Assembly: GCA_041584055.1 (NCBI GenBank)
Contig: JBFHER010000256.1
Coordinates: 1-5,817, forward strand
Length of the DNA stretch: 5,817 nt
Reading direction: 5' to 3'
Source of the DNA: JBFHER01 sp041584055
GTDB lineage: Bacteria; Bacteroidota; Bacteroidia; Bacteroidales; UBA5342
The notes beneath the pieces were generated by a model that had not been told where the DNA came from, did not search any database, and saw nothing but the letters and a program-made list of their open reading frames with translations. Below, piece after piece: positions 1 to 5,352 of this stretch; within the stretch, counting starts at the first letter, position 1; each line of letters begins with the position of its first letter. Made by a program: the position numbers and the translations under genes.

Positions 1-750
1 TGAAGCTTCCTTATGCCAGGCAATGGTCAGTGTTGGCCAGGAAGAAGCAATGCTAACGGATCCATCACCATAGGAATGAATGTTGAGCTTCCCCGCGGCT
101 TCCTTTAAGATTTTATTTTTTGAGTTTACAAAGAGCAAGCCATTTTTTTTGCGGATGTGAGCATACAGTTCTGTTTTTGTCTTTATTACACCTTCGAATG
201 AACCAAAACCTTCAAGATGTGCCTTGCCCACGTTCGTAATAATTCCGGCGTCAGGGTCTGCAATGGCGCATAATTCTGCGATCTCTCCCGGGTGATTTGC
301 CCCCATTTCAACGATGCCAATTTCGTGGGCCGAGGTTAAGTTTAAGAGGGTGAGAGGGACTCCAATGTGATTGTTAAGGTTCCCCTGTGTAAACAGTGTG
401 TTAAATTCGGTCTGCAATATCGCAGCAATCAGTTCTTTTGTGGTTGTTTTTCCATTGGTGCCTGTAATCCCGATAATTGTAGTACCAAGGCTTTTTCTGT
501 GAAAGTTTGCAAGGTTCTGCAAGGCTTTCAGGGTGTCGTCAACAAAGATATAACGTTCATCCTCAATCACATCTGCCGAATCAACCACCGCAAGCCTGCA
601 TCCTTTTTCAAGGGCTGACTTTGCAAATTTATTCCCATTGAAGTTTTCGCCGTGAAGTGCAAAAAAGATTGACCCTTCGGGACAGTTTCTACTGTCGGTT
701 GTTATTTGAGGGTGTTTTAAAAAACGCTCATATAGTTCTGCTGTGCTCAT
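1..750 (-). CDS. murF: UDP-N-acetylmuramoyl-tripeptide--D-alanyl-D-alanine ligase MurF, N-terminal part (C-terminus beyond window)
   Basis: MurF is the cytoplasmic ATP-dependent ligase that adds D-Ala-D-Ala to the UDP-MurNAc-tripeptide, the last soluble step of peptidoglycan precursor synthesis. I translated the minus strand from the ATG at 750-748; the frame stays open for 250 codons to the left edge. Visible motifs are the N-terminal substrate-binding stretch with TTDSRN (17-22) and SIFFALHGENFNGN (27-40), the Mur ligase P-loop GTNGKTTTKE (97-106), GNLNNHIGVPLTLL (123-136), EMGANHPGE (148-156) and NVGKAHLEGFGSFEG (173-187). Lys192 in the following KTKTELY is the likely carbamylated lysine by family analogy. 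The family is usually about 430-450 residues, so the rest of the central domain and the C-terminal domain are missing only because the window ends. The start fits the usual short Bacteroidota MurF N-terminus; no Shine-Dalgarno precedes it. It lies downstream of gldJ on the same strand, separated by a terminator. Identification is firm. Confidence 0.96.
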   Translation of the reverse strand, partial: MSTAELYERFLKHPQITTDSRNCPEGSIFFALHGENFNGNKFAKSALEKGCRLAVVDSADVIEDERYIFVDDTLKALQNLANFHRKSLGTTIIGITGTNGKTTTKELIAAILQTEFNTLFTQGNLNNHIGVPLTLLNLTSAHEIGIVEMGANHPGEIAELCAIADPDAGIITNVGKAHLEGFGSFEGVIKTKTELYAHIRKKNGLLFVNSKNKILKEAAGKLNIHSYGDGSVSIASSWPTLTIAWHKEAS

Positions 751-764
751 AAAACAAAAGCAAT

Positions 765-792
765 AAAAAAAACCTCAGTTGCCTGAGGTTTT
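765..792 (-). terminator. Intrinsic terminator after gldJ, just upstream of murF
   Basis: A perfect 10-bp inverted repeat (AAAACCTCAG at 769-778 and CTGAGGTTTT at 783-792) encloses a 4-nt loop. Read on the minus strand, the hairpin is followed by a run of T that continues the stem to position 765, the classic rho-independent form. It starts 11 nt after the gldJ stop codon and its T tract ends 14 nt before the murF ATG, so it should end gldJ transcripts. In the plus direction the hairpin is followed by only four T, so it is mainly a minus-strand signal. Confidence 0.88.
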
Positions 793-803
793 ATAATCAT
801 ATT

Positions 804-2285
804 TTAAAGGTCGTTCCCCAAATAGGTCATGGCACAGCGGAAGCCCAAATCATCGCGGGCGTTTTCCTGAGAAAGAAAGCGGCGTGTTGCAGGTTGCAAC
901 CAGTACGCACGGTCTCTCCAGCCTCCTCCCTTATACACACGTGTGCTGTCGCTGATAGAACCTGAAATAAGTTTTTCAATGTTGTTTCCTGATAAGGTAT
1001 ACATGGCAGAAGTTGTAGACTGCCCTGAAGTAATCTGAGAAGGATCAAGGTTTGAATGCAGATCTCCGTCTTTGGCATTCCTCACATCTTCGTTCAGGAT
1101 GTATTCTACTCGTCCCAGTGAGTCAAGTCGGGGCGTTTTAACACTGATGCCATTGGATGTGGAGTAAATCCAGTCAATATCCATAAACATGTTCCCGCGA
1201 TAGGGGTTGAATTCATCGGTGTGCAAATAAGTTTGGTCACGGTAAACATCCGATACCCATTCGCTCACATTTCCAGCCATGTTGAATAAACCATAATCGT
1301 TGGGTTCAAATTCATCCACGGGGGCTGTTGCACTGTATCCGTCATTTGGTCTGCTTGCCATACCACCCATGTCACCACGTCCTCTTGCGTAGTTGGCCAT
1401 CATCTGTCCGCGGAAGTCTTTTGCAGGATTTCTCATGCTATGTCCGTCCCAGGGATAAATTCTGCGTTGCACGTAGTTTTCATCATCTTCAGCACCCAGG
1501 ATTCCATAGGCAGCATATTCCCATTCTGCCTCAAATGGCAAACGATATTCTCCCAAAAGGAAGCCTTCGTCCCAGCTTGTTTTTGGAACAATGTTTCCCT
1601 TTCTGTCTCTTGGCCGGTATTGATTGCTGTACAAGTATTTGGCGGTATTAAATACAATTGAATCTGCAATTGCATTCTGCGGAATGGAATCAAGTAACTC
1701 AAAATTTGGCAATGTGAGGAATCTCCTGTCAGCCAGAATTTTCTCGTTTACCCTGTCGGTTCTCCATTTACAGTAATCTGTTGCCTGTTCCCAGCTTACG
1801 CCTACCACAGGATAGTGGTTGTAGGCAACATGGCGGAAATAACTTTGAACAAAAGGTTCGTTGAACCCAAGATCCCGTCTCCATACTGTGGTGTCAGGCA
1901 TTGCTTTGGCAGCAACACCAGGCATGCGGCGATAAACAACTTTCAACCAGTTCACATATTCTCTCCAGTCAATATTGCTGATTTCAAACTGGTCCATATA
2001 AAAACTGGAAACGGTATACCTTCGTGGCATATTGTTATTGTCGGATAAGATTGAACCGGAAATACGGCCCATGGTAAATGTACCTCCACGTACATACACC
2101 ATTCCCGGAGGTGTGATGCGACTGTTGTAGTAATCGTCTTCATCAGTTACCTCAAAGCCTCCATATTTGTCATCGTTGAGTACCCAGCCTGTAGTGCCAG
2201 AAACATTTCCTCTGCCACCACCTGATTTACAGGCAACTGCAAATACTGCAATAATGGATAGTAATAAAAAGGTTTTCAACTTCAT
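804..2285 (-). CDS. gldJ: GldJ-type gliding motility/type IX secretion lipoprotein (FGE-sulfatase-like fold)
   Basis: GldJ is an outer-membrane lipoprotein needed for gliding and for a functional type IX secretion system in Flavobacterium. The predicted protein has 493 residues. The open frame reaches 2339, but I start at the ATG 2285-2283 because it gives a clean lipoprotein signal: K2/K4, a hydrophobic stretch 6-18 and lipobox AVAC with Cys19. The residues after Cys19 (KSGGGRG) lack the acidic surface-export signature, so a periplasm-facing anchor is likely. GTTGWVLNDDKYGGFE follows, a segment I associate with GldJ rather than its paralogue GldK. The FGE-sulfatase (SUMF1-like) domain runs from PGMVYVRGGTFTMG (60-73) through YPVVGVSWEQATDYCKW and GLFNMAGNVSEWVSD to GGGWRD (453-458) and GFRCA (481-485). 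No cysteine lies in the stretch after GGGWRD, where true formylglycine-generating enzymes have their catalytic pair, so the fold is probably structural. Known GldJ proteins are, from memory, somewhat longer (about 560 residues). GldK is the main alternative. Confidence 0.88.
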   Translation of the reverse strand: MKLKTFLLLSIIAVFAVACKSGGGRGNVSGTTGWVLNDDKYGGFEVTDEDDYYNSRITPPGMVYVRGGTFTMGRISGSILSDNNNMPRRYTVSSFYMDQFEISNIDWREYVNWLKVVYRRMPGVAAKAMPDTTVWRRDLGFNEPFVQSYFRHVAYNHYPVVGVSWEQATDYCKWRTDRVNEKILADRRFLTLPNFELLDSIPQNAIADSIVFNTAKYLYSNQYRPRDRKGNIVPKTSWDEGFLLGEYRLPFEAEWEYAAYGILGAEDDENYVQRRIYPWDGHSMRNPAKDFRGQMMANYARGRGDMGGMASRPNDGYSATAPVDEFEPNDYGLFNMAGNVSEWVSDVYRDQTYLHTDEFNPYRGNMFMDIDWIYSTSNGISVKTPRLDSLGRVEYILNEDVRNAKDGDLHSNLDPSQITSGQSTTSAMYTLSGNNIEKLISGSISDSTRVYKGGGWRDRAYWLQPATRRFLSQENARDDLGFRCAMTYLGNDL

Positions 2286-2317
2286 GGTTATGTTAATTTT
2301 TTTTGCCTTTGACGTTA

Positions 2318-2325
2318 CAAATATA
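2318..2325 (-). promoter_or_regulatory. Candidate gldJ promoter (-7 element)
   Basis: The minus strand reads TATATTTG here, an exact match to the Bacteroidota -7 consensus TAnnTTTG. Its end is 32 nt from the gldJ ATG, giving an inferred leader of about 25 nt that is A-rich and has no Shine-Dalgarno. I find no TTG at the usual spacing for a -33 element, but an A10 tract (minus strand, opposite T2357-2366) lies upstream where an UP-like element could act. It also makes the upstream Met codon at 2339-2337 an unlikely start, because that codon lies upstream of this element. Confidence 0.5.
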
Positions 2326-2330
2326 ACTAA

Positions 2331-2400
2331 ATATAGCAAACGTTATTGTGTATGGGTTTTTTTTTTATTCAATTTATTAACAAATTAAATGTTGCTATAT
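2331..2400. repeat. 9-bp inverted repeat in the gldJ/folP divergent region
   Basis: ATATAGCAA (2331-2339) is repeated in inverted orientation as TTGCTATAT (2392-2400), with 52 nt between the arms. The left arm lies just upstream of the candidate gldJ -7 element. It could be a pair of operator half-sites, but 9-bp matches arise by chance in A/T-rich DNA, so this records what is visible and does not establish a function. Confidence 0.35.
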
Positions 2401-2425
2401 CAGGGCATTTAAAGGCTGTTAAGCG

Positions 2426-2455
2426 TTTAATGGTAAATAAATTCTCTTATTTTTG
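2426..2455 (+). promoter_or_regulatory. Candidate folP-cdaA promoter
   Basis: TATTTTTG at 2448-2455 matches the Bacteroidota -7 consensus TAnnTTTG exactly. TTTA at 2426-2429, 18 nt upstream, is one base off the -33 element TTTG. Transcription would begin near 2462, about 30 nt before the ATG at 2493. The alternative in-frame Met codon at 2430 lies upstream of this predicted start point, which supports the 2493 start. The motif is short and the region A/T-rich, so the call is moderate. Confidence 0.5.
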
Positions 2456-2492
2456 TAAAATAATATTTAATAAGTCATCATTAAATTACTGT

Positions 2493-3359
2493 ATGTTTTA
2501 TAATTCTTCATCAGTTTCAAAGCACTTATTTTCAATCATTATAAGGGGTGAGATCTATCAATTTACTGTTCCACGGGTGATGGGCATTTTAAATTTAACA
2601 CCGGATAGTTTTTATGATGGTGGCAAATTTAATAGCATTGATGCAGCGCTTTCGAAAGTTGAACAAATGCTAGGCGAGGGGGCAGACATGATAGATGTTG
2701 GTGCCGCATCCTCTCGTCCCGGAGCCGTGATGCCTTCAGCAGAGGAAGAGTTGTATCGACTGTCTGGCGTTCTGCTTGAAATCAGGAAATCCTTTCCGCA
2801 GGCAATTATCTCTGTTGACACGGTTCACGCAGAGGTTGCACGCAAAGTGGTTGAGGCGTATGGTGTGGACATTATCAACGATATTTCTGCCGGAGAATGG
2901 GATGCTGAAATGTTTCAGACCATTGCGGAGCTAAAAGTGCCCTACGTGATGATGCATATGCCTGGAAAACCGGAGAATATGCAGAATGCCATCGTGTATG
3001 AAAACTTTATTCTGGATATGTTTGCTTATTTCTCCGAGAAAGTAGCCAGATTGAGATTGCTTGGGGTGAATGATATCATTCTGGATCCTGGTTTTGGATT
3101 TGGAAAGACAGTTGAACATAATTTTGAGCTTTTGGATCGGATAAGTGATTTTAAAATTTTTGAGCTACCTTTGATGGCCGGAATGTCGAGGAAGTCAATG
3201 GTATATAAAACACTGGGGATTTCCCCGGAAGAAAGTTTAAACGGAACCACTGTTGTTAATACATTCGCATTGCTGGGAGGAGCCGACATTTTACGTGTTC
3301 ACGATGTAAAGGAAGCCAAAGAGTGCATAAAACTGTATCGTCAATTAGTCCATAAATAA
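2493..3359 (+). CDS. folP: Dihydropteroate synthase FolP
   Basis: FolP condenses p-aminobenzoate with 6-hydroxymethyl-7,8-dihydropterin diphosphate to give dihydropteroate in folate synthesis; it is the sulfonamide target. From the ATG at 2493 the protein has 288 residues, near the family's usual 270-290. The (beta/alpha)8 barrel signatures appear in order: VMGILNLTPDSF (29-40), the pterin-binding loop DVGAASSRPGA (68-78), SVDT (107-110), NDIS (129-132), MHMPG (154-158), DPGFGFGKT (198-206), GMSRKS (230-235) and RVHD (268-271), so the substrate-binding Asp, Asn, Lys, Arg and His positions are all present. The loop has SSRPG where many enzymes have STRPG, which I believe is common in this phylum. 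The frame is open back to 2346, but those 49 extra residues are not FolP-like and would come from the promoter region. cdaA follows after 7 nt, indicating an operon. Confidence 0.96.
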   Translation: MFYNSSSVSKHLFSIIIRGEIYQFTVPRVMGILNLTPDSFYDGGKFNSIDAALSKVEQMLGEGADMIDVGAASSRPGAVMPSAEEELYRLSGVLLEIRKSFPQAIISVDTVHAEVARKVVEAYGVDIINDISAGEWDAEMFQTIAELKVPYVMMHMPGKPENMQNAIVYENFILDMFAYFSEKVARLRLLGVNDIILDPGFGFGKTVEHNFELLDRISDFKIFELPLMAGMSRKSMVYKTLGISPEESLNGTTVVNTFALLGGADILRVHDVKEAKECIKLYRQLVHK

Positions 3360-3366
3360 ACCTGAA

Positions 3367-4137
3367 ATGTTTTTAGAGGTTCGTCCCATAGATATCCTTG
3401 ATATAATATTGGTTGCAATACTTCTGTTTCAGTTGTATAAACTAATTAAAGGGACCGTGGCGCTTAAGATCTTTTTCGGCGTCTTTTCGTTTATTATCTT
3501 TTGGGTGCTTGTGAATGCCCTGGAGATGGAATTGCTGGGTTCCATCCTTGACAATGTGGTAAGCGTTGGTGTTATTGCTCTGATTGTCCTGTTTCAGGAA
3601 GAAATTCGTAAGTTCCTGTTGATGGTGGGATCCAGGTATAAGTTTGAGAAATGGTTCTCGCTGGAGAAGGTCATGGCAAAAAATGAATCCGGATTGCTGA
3701 ACATTTATGTGAATCCTGTTGTGCAGGCATGTAAGCAGATGGCGGCGGTTAAAACGGGCGCACTGATCATTATTACAAATCAATCCGAACTTGTGGACAT
3801 CGCAAAAACCGGCGAGTTGTTAAATGCGAATATCTCTGTGAGTCTCATCGAAAGTATTTTCTTTAAAAATAATCCATTGCACGACGGTGCTGTTGTAATC
3901 AATAGAAATAAGATTAAAGCAGCACGTTGTATATTGCCTATTTCGCATCATATGGACCTGCCTAAAGAACTTGGGTTGAGACATCGGGCCGGTGTTGGGA
4001 TTTCTCAAACCACAGATGCTAAAGTGATCATTGTGTCAGAAGAAAACGGGAAAATGTCTTACGCCTATAAAGGAGTCCTTACGCGGGATGTCACTGCTGA
4101 GAAATTAAAGGAATTTTTAAATTCATCTTCTTCCTGA
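3367..4137 (+). CDS. cdaA: Membrane diadenylate cyclase CdaA (c-di-AMP synthase)
   Basis: CdaA makes the second messenger c-di-AMP from two ATP at the inner membrane; in Firmicutes c-di-AMP controls potassium and osmolyte transport and affects wall integrity. The 256-residue protein is full length for the family. Three hydrophobic segments (about 8-25, 32-50 and 58-76) precede the FQEEIRKFL linker (76-84), where CdaA proteins have their cytoplasmic helix. The DAC catalytic domain follows, with LHDGAVVI (DGA at 173-175) and LGLRHRAGVGIS (RHR at 205-207), the two signature motifs of active cyclases, then VSEENG (223-228). It begins 7 nt after folP and should be co-transcribed with it. No cdaR (YbbR-domain partner) or glmM lies next to it here, unlike the Firmicutes arrangement; the downstream side is a 208-nt gap. 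Gene symbols dacA and cdaA are used for the same family. Confidence 0.95.
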   Translation: MFLEVRPIDILDIILVAILLFQLYKLIKGTVALKIFFGVFSFIIFWVLVNALEMELLGSILDNVVSVGVIALIVLFQEEIRKFLLMVGSRYKFEKWFSLEKVMAKNESGLLNIYVNPVVQACKQMAAVKTGALIIITNQSELVDIAKTGELLNANISVSLIESIFFKNNPLHDGAVVINRNKIKAARCILPISHHMDLPKELGLRHRAGVGISQTTDAKVIIVSEENGKMSYAYKGVLTRDVTAEKLKEFLNSSSS

Positions 4138-4171
4138 TTTTTAAAAACAGAAAGGGGGTTAAATATGGCTT

Positions 4172-4228
4172 TTTTTGACGCTTAAAAGTGAGGGTAATTT
4201 ATTGATTATTAACGTTTTTGACTCTTAA
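4172..4228 (+). repeat. Near-perfect 14-bp direct repeat upstream of moxR
   Basis: TTTTTGACGCTTAA (4172-4185) recurs as TTTTTGACTCTTAA (4215-4228): 13 of 14 bases match, and the copies are 43 bp apart, close to four helical turns. Partial copies occur further on: TTGAC at 4266-4270, TTTTTGAG at 4274-4281 and TTTTTGAC at 4288-4295, plus GGCTTAA at 4242-4248. A pair of sites on the same DNA face upstream of a promoter would suit a regulator, but this is inference. Confidence 0.5.
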
Positions 4229-4271
4229 CTTTTTTTAACAAGGCTTAAAGCTTTTTTATGCGATGTTGACG

Positions 4272-4279
4272 TATTTTTG
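4272..4279 (+). promoter_or_regulatory. Candidate moxR-operon promoter (-7 element)
   Basis: TATTTTTG matches TAnnTTTG exactly, and would give a start point near 4286 and a leader of about 60 nt before the moxR ATG. No convincing -33 TTG lies at the expected spacing, and the element overlaps one of the repeated TTTTTGA words, so it could be coincidental in this T-rich stretch. Confidence 0.4.
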
Positions 4280-4345
4280 AGATCGTCTTTTTGACAGATA
4301 TTTTCTTAAAATAAATAACAATAATATACTTATAAATCTTTAAAA

Positions 4346-5341
4346 ATGGATCAAACCGTTGATATTCGTGCATTGAACGAGAAAATAGAAAAGGAGAGTG
4401 CATTTGTTGACACAATTACCATGAACATGAACAAGGTAATTGTTGGGCAAAAGCACCTGGTGGAATCCCTGTTGATTGGCCTGTTGTCTGATGGGCATAT
4501 TTTGCTTGAAGGTGTACCCGGACTAGCAAAAACCCTTGCAATCACAACGCTCTCAAAGATTATTGATTCCCGATTCAGTCGCGTTCAGTTTACACCTGAC
4601 CTGTTGCCTGCCGATGTGCTGGGGACGATGATTTACAGTCAGAAAAAGGAAGAATTTATCATTAAGAAGGGGCCTATTTTCGCCAACTTTATTCTGGCGG
4701 ATGAAATCAACCGGGCACCGGCAAAAGTACAAAGTGCCTTGCTGGAAGCCATGCAGGAACGCCAGGTGACCATTGGAGAGCAGACCTATGTGCTTCCAAA
4801 ACCATTTCTTGTGATGGCTACCCAAAACCCCATTGAACAGGAGGGAACTTATCCGTTACCAGAAGCACAGGTTGACCGTTTTATGTTAAAGGTGGTGATT
4901 GATTATCCGAAGAAGGATGAGGAGATATCCATTATCCGTCAAAATATTTCAAAGGCATTTCCACAGGCCACACCTGTTTTAAACCCTGAGGATATCCTGA
5001 AGGCAAGGGAAGTTGTGAAGGATGTGTACATGGATGAGAAAATAGAGAAGTACATTGTAGACATCGTATTTGCGACACGTTATCCGGAGCAATACAAGCT
5101 TGATAACCTGAAAGACATGATTTCCTTTGGTGGTTCTCCGCGTGCATCCATCAACCTTGCGCTGGCAGCCAGATCGTATGCATTTATAAAACGGCGCGGT
5201 TACGTAATTCCGGAAGATGTGCGGGCGGTGTGTCATGATGTGCTTCGTCACAGAATTGGCTTGTCCTATGAGGCTGAGGCCAACAATTTAACATCAGAAG
5301 AAATTATAAGTGAGATTTTAAACGCAGTTGAAGTTCCTTAG
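4346..5341 (+). CDS. MoxR-family AAA+ ATPase
   Basis: MoxR ATPases are chaperone-like AAA+ proteins that act with von Willebrand A (vWA) or DUF58 proteins to mature or remodel partner complexes. The 331-residue protein is full length. It shows the VIVGQKHLVESLLIGLLSDGHILLE-type entry (31 onward, split here by function), Walker A GVPGLAKT (56-63), FTPDLLPADVLGT (82-94), Walker B ILADE (116-120) followed by INRAPAKVQSALLEAMQE (121-138), sensor 1 ATQNP (158-162) with QEGTYPLPEAQVDRFM (165-180), and sensor 2 GGSPRAS (262-268). All ATPase residues look intact. The ATG at 4346 is preceded by an A-rich leader without Shine-Dalgarno. A DUF58 gene follows 11 nt after the stop. In Bacteroidota this pair commonly leads the bat (aerotolerance) cluster with vWA proteins BatA and BatB, which would lie to the right if the layout is kept. 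The client protein is unknown. Confidence 0.93.
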   Translation: MDQTVDIRALNEKIEKESAFVDTITMNMNKVIVGQKHLVESLLIGLLSDGHILLEGVPGLAKTLAITTLSKIIDSRFSRVQFTPDLLPADVLGTMIYSQKKEEFIIKKGPIFANFILADEINRAPAKVQSALLEAMQERQVTIGEQTYVLPKPFLVMATQNPIEQEGTYPLPEAQVDRFMLKVVIDYPKKDEEISIIRQNISKAFPQATPVLNPEDILKAREVVKDVYMDEKIEKYIVDIVFATRYPEQYKLDNLKDMISFGGSPRASINLALAARSYAFIKRRGYVIPEDVRAVCHDVLRHRIGLSYEAEANNLTSEEIISEILNAVEVP

Positions 5342-5352
5342 ACCAATCTCAG

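Larger units (their letters stand above)
4138..4345. other. Non-coding gap between cdaA and moxR
   Basis: This 208-nt A/T-rich stretch contains no plausible gene and no clear intrinsic terminator for cdaA. The short match CTG-TTTTT/AAAAA-CAG across the cdaA stop has no loop and no T tract after it. The gap is rich in TTGAC and CTTAA words, including the direct repeat listed separately, and carries one candidate promoter. Its length suggests that moxR has its own promoter and does not depend only on read-through from folP-cdaA. Confidence 0.7.

Noticed and set aside
367..618. 83-codon plus-strand frame in the murF region
   Set aside because: It is antisense to the MurF P-loop and N-terminal domain, which are unmistakable on the minus strand.
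1328..1651. Plus-strand open frame of 107 codons inside gldJ
   Set aside because: It is antisense to the conserved FGE-like domain and its translation is Cys/His/Pro-rich with no recognisable domain, typical of a shadow frame.
3442..3783. 113-codon minus-strand frame opposite cdaA
   Set aside because: It is the reverse of the cdaA membrane and linker segments; no promoter or homology supports it.
4133..4150. Possible terminator hairpin at the cdaA stop (CTGATTTTTAAAAACAG)
   Set aside because: The arms abut with no loop, one A is unpaired and no T tract follows, so it does not fit an intrinsic terminator.
4247..4254. Palindrome AAAGCTTT followed by T residues
   Set aside because: An 8-bp perfect palindrome leaves no loop for a hairpin; a terminator or operator cannot be supported from this alone.
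4268..4287. GACG...CGTC arms around the candidate moxR promoter
   Set aside because: Only 4 bp pair and the match does not extend outward; this is expected by chance.
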